Shown here: one piece after another, positions 42,830-50,949 of the stretch
How positions within the stretch are numbered: the first letter of the stretch is position 1
How the letters are laid out: each line of letters opens with the position of its first letter
Source of the DNA: Ornithinimicrobium sufpigmenti
Lineage (GTDB): Bacteria > Actinomycetota > Actinomycetes > Actinomycetales > Dermatophilaceae
Direction: 5' to 3'
Length of the DNA stretch: 64,000 nt
Assembly: GCF_004322775.1 (NCBI RefSeq)
Contig: NZ_CP036403.1
Location: 1,488,001 to 1,552,000 of the forward strand
Made by a program: the position numbers and the translations under genes
The notes under the pieces: model-generated
Databases searched by the model: none
What the model was told of the DNA's origin: nothing
The model's input: only the letters and a program-made list of their open reading frames with translations

Positions 42830-44287
42830 ATGACCAACCCGACCAACATGACCAACCCGACCAACCCGACCACCTCCGGTGCGACGCTGTCCCTCCACCC
42901 GGACCGGTTGCTCCCGGCCGACCCGGGCACCCGGGCGGTGGCCAGGTCGCTCTACGAGCACGTGGCCGACCTGCCGATCATCTCCCCGCACGGGCACGTC
43001 CCGCCGGCCTGGCTGGCGCAGGACACGCCGTTCCGGGACCCGGCCTCGCTGCTCATCACCCCCGACCACTACGTCACCCGGATCATGCACGCCAGCGGTG
43101 TGGACCTGGCTGACCTGGGGGTGGGGCAGGGGGACCTGTCCGAGGAGGCCTCCCGCCGGGCCTTCCGGCTGCTGTGCGAGCACTGGCCCGCCTACCGGGG
43201 GACCCCGATGCGGCTGTGGCTGGAGCAGCAGCTGGTCGAGATCTTCGGCGTGGACGTGGTGCCGTCGCCCGAGACGGCCGACCAGGTCTACGACGCCGTC
43301 GCCGACTGGATCGGTCGGGAGTCCTCCCGGCCGCGGGCGCTGATGGAGCAGTTCGACATCGACTTCCTGGCGACCACCGACGACCCGTGCGACGACCTGG
43401 AGCACCACCGGCACCTGGCCGAGGACGGGTCGTTCACCCGCACGGTGGTGCCGACCTTCCGCCCGGACAAGTACCTCGAGCCGGCGGCCGCCGGGTGGGT
43501 CGACGACGTCGACCGGCTCGCCGAGGTGAGCGGGTCCGACACCGGGACGTATGCCGGGTGGGTCGCCGCGATGGAGAACCGCCGGACGTTCTTCAAGGAG
43601 CGGGGAGCGGTCTCCACCGACCACAGCCACCGCGACCTGGGCACCGAGCCGCTGGAGGACGCCGAGGCCGAGCGGCTCTACGCCCGGGCCCGCGCCGGGC
43701 AGATCTCCGCGGAGGACGGTGCCCGGCTGCGGCGGCACATGGTGGCCGAGATGGTGCGGATGGCCACCGAGGACGGGTTGACGATGACCTTCCACCCGGC
43801 CGTCTTCCGCAACCACCATCCGGGGACCTTCGCCCGGTACGGCGCGGACGTGGGTGCCGACATCCCCGTCTCCGTGGAGGCCACGCGGGCCCTGCAGCCC
43901 GCGCTGGCCCGCTACGGCACGCACCCCAACCTCACCCTGGTGCTGTTCACCATGGACGAGACCATCTTCTCGCGCGAGCTCGCCCCGCTGGCCGGCTTCT
44001 ACCCCAGCGTGCGCATCGGCGTGCCGTGGTGGTTCATCGACGCACCGGAGTCCATCAAGAGGTTCCGGGCGGCGGTGACCGAGTACTCCGGCTTCACCCG
44101 CACCTCCGGCTTCATCGACGACACCCGGGCCTTCCTGTCCATCCCGGCGCGACACGACATGGCCCGCCGTCTGGACTGCGGCTTCCTCGCCGAGCTGGTC
44201 ACCCAGCACCGGCTCAGCGAGGAGGAGGCTCACGAGACCGCCGCATACCTCGTCTCGACCCAGCCGCGGGAGGTGTTCGGGCTGTGA
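42830..44287 (+). CDS. uxaC: Glucuronate isomerase
   Basis: A 485-residue UxaC that interconverts D-glucuronate and D-fructuronate (or galacturonate and tagaturonate). It shows IISPHGHVPP (metal-binding His pair), FDIDFLATTDDPCDDLEHH, VVPTFRPDKYLEP, TMTFHPAVFRNHHP and GVPWWFIDAPESIKRFR, all UxaC blocks. Start: ATG 42830, or GTG 42821 overlapping the dctM stop. The first 20 residues are Thr/Asn/Pro repeats (TNPTN units) that precede the usual N-terminus. The stop overlaps the next start (GTGA). Its place after the TRAP genes identifies a uronate as the likely transported substrate. Confidence 0.94.
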   Translation: MTNPTNMTNPTNPTTSGATLSLHPDRLLPADPGTRAVARSLYEHVADLPIISPHGHVPPAWLAQDTPFRDPASLLITPDHYVTRIMHASGVDLADLGVGQGDLSEEASRRAFRLLCEHWPAYRGTPMRLWLEQQLVEIFGVDVVPSPETADQVYDAVADWIGRESSRPRALMEQFDIDFLATTDDPCDDLEHHRHLAEDGSFTRTVVPTFRPDKYLEPAAAGWVDDVDRLAEVSGSDTGTYAGWVAAMENRRTFFKERGAVSTDHSHRDLGTEPLEDAEAERLYARARAGQISAEDGARLRRHMVAEMVRMATEDGLTMTFHPAVFRNHHPGTFARYGADVGADIPVSVEATRALQPALARYGTHPNLTLVLFTMDETIFSRELAPLAGFYPSVRIGVPWWFIDAPESIKRFRAAVTEYSGFTRTSGFIDDTRAFLSIPARHDMARRLDCGFLAELVTQHRLSEEEAHETAAYLVSTQPREVFGL

Positions 44288-45735
44288 GCACGCGACTGAG
44301 CCGGACCCGCCCGGCCCCGCCGGTGCGCATGGTGCACCTCGGGCTGGGTAACTTCTTCCGCGCCCACCAGGCGTGGTACACCCACCGGGCCAACACCGGC
44401 CGCCCGGTGGAGGAGCAGTGGGGGATCGCCGCCTTCACAGGACGCTCGAGGGGGGTGGCCGAGCAGCTGTCCGCGCAGGAGGGGCTCTACACCCTGATGG
44501 TCGACGGCGCCGACGGGCCCCAGGCCGAGGTGATCGAGAGCGTGGTGGAGGCCTGGCCCGGGACCGACCTGGACGCCTGGCACCGCTGGCTGGCCGCTCC
44601 TGAGGTGGCGATCCTGACCACGACGGTGACCGAGGCGGGCTACCGCGCCGGGACCGACGGCGGCCTCGACCTGCAGGACGCCGAGGTGCAGGCGGACCTG
44701 CAGGCGTGGCGCTCCGGCGACCGTGGCGCCCTGACCACGATGCCGGTGAAGGTCGCCAGCGGGCTGGCCGCCCGGCGGGCGGCCGGGGCGGGCGGGCTGA
44801 CGATCGTGCCGTGCGACAACCTGCCCGGCAACGGCGCCGTCGCGCGCGGGGTCGTCCTCGGCGCGGCGCGTGAGCTGGACCCGCAGCTGGCGGCGTGGGC
44901 GGAGGAGCACGTCGGCTTCGTCACCACCGCGGTGGACCGCATCACCCCGCGGCCGACGCCGGAGGATGAGCAGCGGGCCGAGGAGCTCACCGGCGTCGCC
45001 GACCCGGCCGTCGTGGTGACCGAGCCGTTCGCGGAGTGGGACCTGGCCGGCGAGTTCGTCGCGGGCCGCCCGGCCTGGGAGGAGGCCGGGGCCGTCCTCA
45101 CCGACGACGTGCGCCCGTTCGAGACCCGCAAGCTGTGGCTGCTCAACGGGGCGCACTCGCTCCTGGCCTACGCCGGCCCCCTCCGCGGCCACCAGACGGT
45201 GGCCGCGGCGATGGCCGACGAGGTCGTCGAGGCGTGGGTACGCCAGTGGTGGGAGGTGGCCATCCCGCACCTGAGCCGACCGGAGCCGGAGCTGCGCGAG
45301 TATGCCGAGGCCCTCGCCGAGCGGTTCGCCAACCCCGCGATCAAGCACCTGCTGGCCCAGATCGCGGCCGACGGCTCGCAGAAGCTCCCGGTCCGCATCG
45401 TGCCGGCGCTGCGGGCCGGCAGCGAGGCCGGCGCGAACGCCGCCGACGGGGAGCTGGACGGCGGCCTGCGCGCGATCGCTGCCTGGGTCCTGCACGCGCG
45501 TGGTGCCGGTGCACCGCTCGTGGACGCCGACGAGGCGCAGGTGCGCGAGCTGGTGTCGGGCGAGCTGGCCGAAGCGCTGACCCGGGTGCTGCGGCACTGG
45601 GGGCTGGACCTGGGCCTGGCGGTGCAGGCCCAGGAGCTGGCTGCGGAGGTCAGCGACGGCACTGACGGCACTGACGGCACTCACGACACCGACGACACCG
45701 ACGACACCGACGGCGCGGGAAGCGGGGGCGGGTGA
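44284..45735 (+). CDS. Mannitol dehydrogenase family, fructuronate reductase-like (UxuB type)
   Basis: A 483-residue long-chain polyol dehydrogenase. MVHLGLGNFFRAHQAWYT is the NAD motif, TTTVTEAGY and IVPCDNLPGNG follow, then VDRITPRPTPED, and FETRKLWLLNGAHSLLAYAG carries the catalytic Lys, Asn and His. Coupled by a 4-nt overlap to uxaC, it most likely reduces D-fructuronate to D-mannonate; tagaturonate reduction is the alternative. The last 25 residues are Asp/Thr/Gly repeats with no family counterpart, coded by 9-bp units (about 45653-45714). The stop overlaps the next GTG. Confidence 0.9.
   Translation: MSTRLSRTRPAPPVRMVHLGLGNFFRAHQAWYTHRANTGRPVEEQWGIAAFTGRSRGVAEQLSAQEGLYTLMVDGADGPQAEVIESVVEAWPGTDLDAWHRWLAAPEVAILTTTVTEAGYRAGTDGGLDLQDAEVQADLQAWRSGDRGALTTMPVKVASGLAARRAAGAGGLTIVPCDNLPGNGAVARGVVLGAARELDPQLAAWAEEHVGFVTTAVDRITPRPTPEDEQRAEELTGVADPAVVVTEPFAEWDLAGEFVAGRPAWEEAGAVLTDDVRPFETRKLWLLNGAHSLLAYAGPLRGHQTVAAAMADEVVEAWVRQWWEVAIPHLSRPEPELREYAEALAERFANPAIKHLLAQIAADGSQKLPVRIVPALRAGSEAGANAADGELDGGLRAIAAWVLHARGAGAPLVDADEAQVRELVSGELAEALTRVLRHWGLDLGLAVQAQELAAEVSDGTDGTDGTHDTDDTDDTDGAGSGGG
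45653..45714 (+). repeat. 9-bp coding repeats at the 3' end of the dehydrogenase gene
   Basis: Three gacggcact-type units followed by three gacgacacc-type units encode Asp-Gly-Thr and Asp-Asp-Thr triplets at the C-terminus. The repeats keep the reading frame and are nearly exact. Confidence 0.8.
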
Positions 45736-46193
45736 CCCGCACGCTGGTGGTCATGCGGCACGGCAAGTCGGACTGGTCCGTCAACGCCAGCGACCAGGAC
45801 CGACCGCTCACCGAGCGCGGCCGCCGTCAGGCCGCCGAGGCGGGCCGGTGGCTGGAGCACCACGGAGGTGCCTTCGACGTCGCGCTGGTCTCGCCGGCCG
45901 AGCGGGCCAGCACGGCGTGGACGCTCGCGTCGGCCGAGCTCTCCGAACCGCCCCCGGTGCGCACCGAGGGGCGGGCCTACACCTTCGACGGGCTGGAGCT
46001 GCTGGGCCTCGTGCGCTCCCTGCGCGAGGAGCGGGGGGTGGTGCTGGTCGGCCACAACCCGGCGTGCGAGGAGATGCTGGAGCTGCTCACCGGGCAGCGC
46101 CCGGAGATGAAGACCTCCGCGCTGGCGGTGGTGGAGCTGCCCGACTGGCGCTCGCCGGGCCGGCTGGTGACGCACGGGCGACCGCCGCCCTGA
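45732..46193 (+). CDS. SixA-like histidine phosphatase
   Basis: A 153-residue phosphoglycerate-mutase-fold phosphatase of the SixA group. LVVMRHGKSDW holds the RHG phospho-acceptor His, DRPLTERGRRQA and LVSPAERASTAW follow, and VLVGHNPACEEML holds the second catalytic His. SixA-type enzymes dephosphorylate phosphohistidine proteins; substrate here unknown. It overlaps the dehydrogenase stop by 4 nt (GTGA at 45732), so it is co-translated with the uronate genes, perhaps only by chance of gene order. Confidence 0.9.
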   Translation: MTRTLVVMRHGKSDWSVNASDQDRPLTERGRRQAAEAGRWLEHHGGAFDVALVSPAERASTAWTLASAELSEPPPVRTEGRAYTFDGLELLGLVRSLREERGVVLVGHNPACEEMLELLTGQRPEMKTSALAVVELPDWRSPGRLVTHGRPPP

Positions 46194-46205
46194 CCGCGAC
46201 CTGGC

Positions 46206-47423
46206 TCAGGGCAGCGGCTCGCCCTTCATCAGCGCCGACTTGTACACGTTGGTGATGACGGTCCCGTCCAGCCAGGTCGTCAGACGGCCCGCCGCCGCGT
46301 CGAGGGCCTCGTGGGCGTCGGTGCCCAGGTCCTTGCCCAGGTCCACATCGGGGGCAGGCACGATGCGCACCACCCCCTCGTGGTCCTGGACCCAGGCGCC
46401 GACCACGCGGCCGTGCCACCAGGCCGTGGTGCCGCCGTTGCCGTTGCTGTCGAAGAGGTAGGCCGTGCGCCCCGGGTCCAGGTAGAAGTGGCGTTCCTTC
46501 CACCCCATCGTCGTCGGGTCGAGACTGGGCAGCAGCGCGGCCCAGGGCTCGACGTCCGCCTCCTCCTCCAGGTCGTCCGGCAGCAGCCACCCGGTCCGGT
46601 CCCGCTCCAGGGCGACCTCCACGGCCTCCACGTCGGCCAGGGCCGTCCGGGCCGCCGTCTTGGTCGAGCCCAGCCACCACTGCACGTCCTCCACGGTGCC
46701 GGGCCCGAAGGTGCGCAGCCAGCGGCGCACGAGCTCGGCATACCCCTCCCGCGGCGGGACGGGTGCGACCGTCCCACCGAGCCAGTCGGTCGTCAACGTC
46801 CAGGTGGGCCGTGAGGTGCGCCAGTGCACGTCGTTGGGGCCGCGCACGATCCGTCCCTCGGCACCGAGGGTGGTGAGCACCCGGGGCGCGATGTGCACCG
46901 TGCCGCCGTACTTCTTGTCCAGGGCGAAGGTGACGGTCCCGGCCAGGGCCGGCAGCTCCTCCCGCAGCTGACGGGCGGTCCGGGGGCCGGCGCCGGCCAG
47001 GTGCTCCAGGACCGCGGCGCACGCCTGCTCCAGCCAGGCCGCGCCCTCCCCGAGGGGTGCGATGCCGTACTGCTCCACGTCGCGGGCGACGAGACGCCGC
47101 TGCTCGGCGGCCACCCTGGCCGAGGCGCTGCCGAGGGCGGCGGGCAGCAGGTCGCGGGGGAAGACGAAGAGCGTGCGCCGCATGGCGAGCTGCTTGACGA
47201 CGGTGCGCTCCTCGTACAGGGCGCGCTCGACGTCGACGACCGACTCCTCGGTGCGCGCCTGGACCGACAGGTGGACGCTGGAGGCGTCGGTCGCGTGCAG
47301 CACGGTCATGGCGCGGGTGGCGGCCAGGGTGTCGGGCACCCGGTGCCTGGGGTGCACGGCGTGCCGTCGGGCCAGGCGGGCCCGGCGCTCCCGGTCGGTG
47401 ACGAGGCGGGCTGGTGTGCTCAC
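46206..47423 (-). CDS. Winged-helix DNA-binding domain protein (HTH_42/YcaQ-like)
   Basis: A 405-residue protein of the winged helix DNA-binding (HTH_42, AlkZ/YcaQ-related) family. HATDASSVHLSVQART, RRTLFVFPRDLLP, WWLGSTKTAARTAL, PSLDPTTMGWKERHFYLD and FDSNGNGGTTAWWHGRVVG are family blocks. AlkZ-type members are DNA glycosylases that open interstrand crosslinks and use a Gln-x-Gln/Asp motif; the VQART stretch may correspond, but this is not certain. GTG 47423 gives MSTPARLVTDRE; an upstream in-frame start would add 12 residues. It diverges from the SNF2 gene with a 77-base gap. Confidence 0.8.
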   Translation of the reverse strand: MSTPARLVTDRERRARLARRHAVHPRHRVPDTLAATRAMTVLHATDASSVHLSVQARTEESVVDVERALYEERTVVKQLAMRRTLFVFPRDLLPAALGSASARVAAEQRRLVARDVEQYGIAPLGEGAAWLEQACAAVLEHLAGAGPRTARQLREELPALAGTVTFALDKKYGGTVHIAPRVLTTLGAEGRIVRGPNDVHWRTSRPTWTLTTDWLGGTVAPVPPREGYAELVRRWLRTFGPGTVEDVQWWLGSTKTAARTALADVEAVEVALERDRTGWLLPDDLEEEADVEPWAALLPSLDPTTMGWKERHFYLDPGRTAYLFDSNGNGGTTAWWHGRVVGAWVQDHEGVVRIVPAPDVDLGKDLGTDAHEALDAAAGRLTTWLDGTVITNVYKSALMKGEPLP

Positions 47424-47500
47424 CGGACCAGCATGGTGGACCGCGGGCCCGATCCGCACCCCTCGGCTCGATGTCGCGGGGGTGTCGGCATGATGTCGGC

Positions 47501-50233
47501 ATGAGCGAGCCGATCGACCGCGCCCGGTTGCACGAGGCGGTCGAGGCGGGGGAGCGGCTCGCGCCGCGGGCCCGGCGGGTGCTGGGCCACCGGGACCGGG
47601 CGCTGTCCCAGGCTGCTGCAGCTCGTCAGCGGCTGCTCTCCACCGCCGTGGGCCTGCGCCACGCGGGGCTCAGCTGGCGCGTGCTCCCGCTCGGACCGGA
47701 GGACGGAGACCGGTTGGGGCAGCTGGCCGCGGCCACGGGGCTGACCCGGCTGACGTCCGAGCAGGAGACCGCGATCCGGGACCTGGCCCAGGAGGTGCCC
47801 CGGGCGGTCGACCAGACGCGGGTGCTGCGCGGGCTGCGCCGCGTCTTCTCCCTCGCCCGGCAGCGCGAGGCGGCCGAGCCGGTCGCGCGCCGGCTCCTGG
47901 AGGGGTATGCCTTGTGGGGCGGCGAGCAGGTCGGCCGGCTGCTCGACCAGATGGAGGCGCAGGGCCGTGAGCCGGCGTTGCCCGTGGCGCTGGAGCAGGC
48001 GCTCTCCCCGGCGCTGGGGCTCGTGGGCCAGCTCGTCGCGCCCGGGCAGGACCTCAGCCCGGGCGCCGTGAAGCTCGCCGGGCAGCAGGCCGGGGAGTCC
48101 GGCGCAGCCAGCCGCTCGGCACCGCCGCGACGGCAGGCCGTAGTGCCCGTCGGAGAGCTGTCGGCCCTGCCGGCGGCCGTCCGCCTGGTCGCCCCGGTCA
48201 TCGCCCAGGAGCCGGCCGCCAGGCAGGCCGCCCTCGACGCCGGCGAGGCGGTGCGGGCGGACGCCGCGGCGCGGCTGCTGGCGCTGATGCCGGTCGACCG
48301 GCTCCGGGAGGCGACCCGGGAGCGGCTGCGCGTCAACGCGCTCGTCGACGCCGGCATCACGACGGTTGGTGCGGCGCTGGGCCAGGGGAACCGGCTGGCC
48401 CGCATCGACGGCGTGGGGGAGCTGACGGCACGGCGGATGCTCGGCGCCGCCGAGACCCTGCGCGCGCTGGCCCAGGACGACGCCACGGTAACCGTCGACC
48501 CGCACGACCGCACCCCGCAGGCGGCCCGCCTGCTGACGGCACTGCATACCTGGGAGGTGGTGCGGCAGGCGGCCAAGGCGGCCGACCTGGTCGCGCTGGC
48601 CCAGACCCTGCAGCCGCTGGCGGACCGAATGGAGGGCGCCACCCACCTCGCGGTCGCCAGCGACGGGCCCACGGCGGGGGACCTGCGGGCCCTCGCGCTG
48701 CCCCTGCTGGAGCAGGCCCACGACCTGCAGGCCGCGCTGCACCAGGCCCGGGACGAGGACCCGTGGGACGACTTCCTGCGCCGGCCGGCGGACTACTACG
48801 CGCTGCTGTCCGAGCTGGGCCTCGTCGAGGAGACCGGCACCCACGGCGACCTGCCCGACGACGTCGTCGAGGCCGTCCGCGCCCAGGATCTGGACACCAG
48901 CCTCCTGCGTGTCTCGCTGCGCGGCTACCAGAGCTTCGCGGCCCGGTTCGCGCTCGTGCAGCGCAAGGTGCTCATCGGGGACGAGATGGGCCTGGGCAAG
49001 ACGATCGAGGCGCTGGCCGTGCTGACCCACCACGCGGCCGAGGGGGGTCGCTGGTTCCTCGTCGTGTGCCCGGCTGCGGTGGTGACCAACTGGGTCCGGG
49101 AGGTCGGGCAGCGCACGGACCTGGCCGCCCGCAGGGTGCACGGGAACGGCCGCGACGAAGCCCTCGGGCGGTGGCGGACGGAGGGTGGCGTGGCGGTGAC
49201 CACCTACACGACGCTGGGTCTGGTGTGGCCGCAGCTTGACGGCTTCGAGCTGGACGGGCTCGTCGTCGACGAGGCGCACTACGTGAAGAACCCGGAGGCG
49301 AAGCGGTCGCAGCGGGTGGGCGCGCTGGCGGCGCGGACGCAGCACGTGATGCTGCTCACCGGCACGCCCCTGGAGAACCGGACGGCCGAGTTCGAGGCGC
49401 TCGTGGGCTACCTGCGCCCCGACCTGCGCGAGGGTCTGCAGGGCCGCGAGCGCTCGGCCGCCGACTTCCGGCGCGCGGTCGCGCCGGTCTACCTGCGCCG
49501 CAACCTGGAGGACGTGCTCGTGGAGCTGCCCGACCTGGTCGAGGTCGACGAGTGGCTCGAGCTGTCCTCGGCCGATGAGACGGCCTACCGGGACGCCGTG
49601 GCCGAGGGCAACTTCATGGCGATGCGCCGCGCCGCCTTCGCCGCCGGGGACGACTCGGCCAAGCTCCAGCGGCTGGTCGAGCTGGTGGAGGAGGCCGAGG
49701 ACAACGGCCGCCGGCTGCTGGTCTTCTCCTACTTCCGCGACGTGCTCGACCAGGTGGCGCGGGCCCTGCCCGGGCCGGTCTTCGGCCCGGTCACCGGGTC
49801 GGTGCCGGCCGCGGAGCGGCAGCGGATCGTCGACGACTTCGGTCGCGCCGAGGGCGGCGCCGCACTGGTCGCCCAGATCCAGGCCGGCGGGGTAGGGCTG
49901 AACATCCAGGCCGCGTCCGTCGTCGTCCTGTGCGAGCCCCAGGTCAAGCCCACGACCGAGTGGCAGGCGGTGGCCCGAGCCCGCCGGATGGGCCAGCTGG
50001 AGACGGTGCAGGTCCACCGGCTGCTCGCCGAGGACAGCGTCGACGAGCGGATGGTGGAGCTGCTCTCGGGCAAGAGCGAGATCTTCCACCAGTTCGCCCG
50101 GGTCAGCGAGACCGCCCAGGCTGCTCCGGAGGCCTATGACGTCAGCGAGGCGGACCTGGCCCGGCAGGTGGTCGCGGCCGAGCGGGAGCGGCTCTTCCCC
50201 GGCGGAGTGATGGAGCCGGCCTCGTCGGCGTGA
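47501..50233 (+). CDS. SNF2-family DEAD/DEAH helicase with internal helix-hairpin-helix
   Basis: A 910-residue SNF2-type ATPase. The C-terminal half has IGDEMGLGKTIEALAVL (Walker A, about residue 490), VVDEAHYVKN (DEAH box), LLTGTPLENR, LVFSYFRDVL, AQIQAGGVGLNIQAA and ARARRMGQ (motif VI). The N-terminal 470 residues are Ala/Leu/Arg-rich helices of unknown kind and include a helix-hairpin-helix (ARIDGVGELTARRMLGA, about 303-319), a DNA-binding element. It is probably a DNA translocase in repair or genome defence. ATG 47501 starts MSEPIDRARLHEA; an 11-base direct repeat (atgtcggcatg region) surrounds the start and makes it slightly uncertain. Confidence 0.88.
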   Translation: MSEPIDRARLHEAVEAGERLAPRARRVLGHRDRALSQAAAARQRLLSTAVGLRHAGLSWRVLPLGPEDGDRLGQLAAATGLTRLTSEQETAIRDLAQEVPRAVDQTRVLRGLRRVFSLARQREAAEPVARRLLEGYALWGGEQVGRLLDQMEAQGREPALPVALEQALSPALGLVGQLVAPGQDLSPGAVKLAGQQAGESGAASRSAPPRRQAVVPVGELSALPAAVRLVAPVIAQEPAARQAALDAGEAVRADAAARLLALMPVDRLREATRERLRVNALVDAGITTVGAALGQGNRLARIDGVGELTARRMLGAAETLRALAQDDATVTVDPHDRTPQAARLLTALHTWEVVRQAAKAADLVALAQTLQPLADRMEGATHLAVASDGPTAGDLRALALPLLEQAHDLQAALHQARDEDPWDDFLRRPADYYALLSELGLVEETGTHGDLPDDVVEAVRAQDLDTSLLRVSLRGYQSFAARFALVQRKVLIGDEMGLGKTIEALAVLTHHAAEGGRWFLVVCPAAVVTNWVREVGQRTDLAARRVHGNGRDEALGRWRTEGGVAVTTYTTLGLVWPQLDGFELDGLVVDEAHYVKNPEAKRSQRVGALAARTQHVMLLTGTPLENRTAEFEALVGYLRPDLREGLQGRERSAADFRRAVAPVYLRRNLEDVLVELPDLVEVDEWLELSSADETAYRDAVAEGNFMAMRRAAFAAGDDSAKLQRLVELVEEAEDNGRRLLVFSYFRDVLDQVARALPGPVFGPVTGSVPAAERQRIVDDFGRAEGGAALVAQIQAGGVGLNIQAASVVVLCEPQVKPTTEWQAVARARRMGQLETVQVHRLLAEDSVDERMVELLSGKSEIFHQFARVSETAQAAPEAYDVSEADLARQVVAAERERLFPGGVMEPASSA

Positions 50234-50234
50234 C

Positions 50235-50291
50235 GATCGCCTGACCGCATCGCCTGACCCGATCGCGCGACCCGATCGCGCGCAGGATCGC
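50235..50291. repeat. 13-bp-period GATCGC repeats upstream of the B12 sensor gene
   Basis: GATCGC-like boxes start at 50235, 50248 (as CATCGC), 50261, 50274 and 50286, giving spacings of 13, 13, 13 and 12. They lie between the helicase stop (50233) and the GTG at 50320. They could be an iterated protein-binding site or a degenerate tandem repeat. Confidence 0.6.
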
Positions 50292-50319
50292 GTGAACGGG
50301 CCCGTGCCAGAATCAGGCA

Positions 50320-50946
50320 GTGACCTCCTCCTCATCGGCCCAGTCCGAGCTGTATGCCGCGCTGGTCGGCTTCGACGAGGCGCGGGCCGTGCGGGTGCTG
50401 GAGGAGCAGCGGGAGCGGGCCGGCCTGCAGGGGCTGGTGGGGGAGCTGGTCATCCCGGTCATGCGCCAGCTCGGCGAGGGGTGGGCGCGCGGTAAGGTCA
50501 CCGTGGCCCAGGAGCACCTGTCCACGCAGCTGGTCCGCTCCTACCTGGACTCCCTGCGCCGGCCACCGGTGGACGAGGGGCCCCAGGCCTGGCTCGCCTG
50601 CCCGCCCCGAGAGCTGCACGACCTGCCGCTGCTCGCCCTCGGCCTGCTGCTGTGGGAGCAGGGCTGGCAGATCCGCTTCTTCGGGGCGAGCACCCCGCTG
50701 CACGACCTGCTACGGGGCGTGCGGATCGCCCGTCCGGAGCTCGTGGTGATCTCCGGCGACGAGCCGCGCTGGCTGCTGCGGTCCGAGGTGCCGCTGGGGC
50801 TGATCGCCGCCGAGACGACGCTGGCCCTGGGTGGGCGAGCCGCCCAGTCGGTCGGTGCGCGGCTGCCCGGGACGGTGCTTCCGCCTGATGTCGTCATGGC
50901 GGCGCAGGAGCTGGGTGCCTGCGTGCTCGAGGCGCGGGCCGGCTGA
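50320..50946 (+). CDS. HTH-less cobalamin-binding photosensor (CarH/AerR-like)
   Basis: A 208-residue B12-binding protein. Residues 10-80 form the helical B12-binding_2 bundle and contain Trp55, nine residues, then Glu65-His66, the Wx9EH signature of light-sensing adenosylcobalamin proteins (CarH, LitR, AerR). Residues 90-205 form the Rossmann-like cobalamin domain; His100 in RELHDLP is the expected lower cobalt ligand, although the usual final Gly is Pro. There is no MerR helix-turn-helix, so it cannot bind DNA the way CarH does and may act like AerR as a partner of another regulator. It converges (3-base gap) on a type III PKS operon. Confidence 0.82.
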   Translation: MTSSSSAQSELYAALVGFDEARAVRVLEEQRERAGLQGLVGELVIPVMRQLGEGWARGKVTVAQEHLSTQLVRSYLDSLRRPPVDEGPQAWLACPPRELHDLPLLALGLLLWEQGWQIRFFGASTPLHDLLRGVRIARPELVVISGDEPRWLLRSEVPLGLIAAETTLALGGRAAQSVGARLPGTVLPPDVVMAAQELGACVLEARAG

Positions 50947-50949
50947 GCC

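Noticed and set aside
47420..50335. Open frame of 971 codons antisense to the SNF2 helicase
   Set aside because: Low-complexity translation with no domain; the sense strand has all SNF2 motifs.
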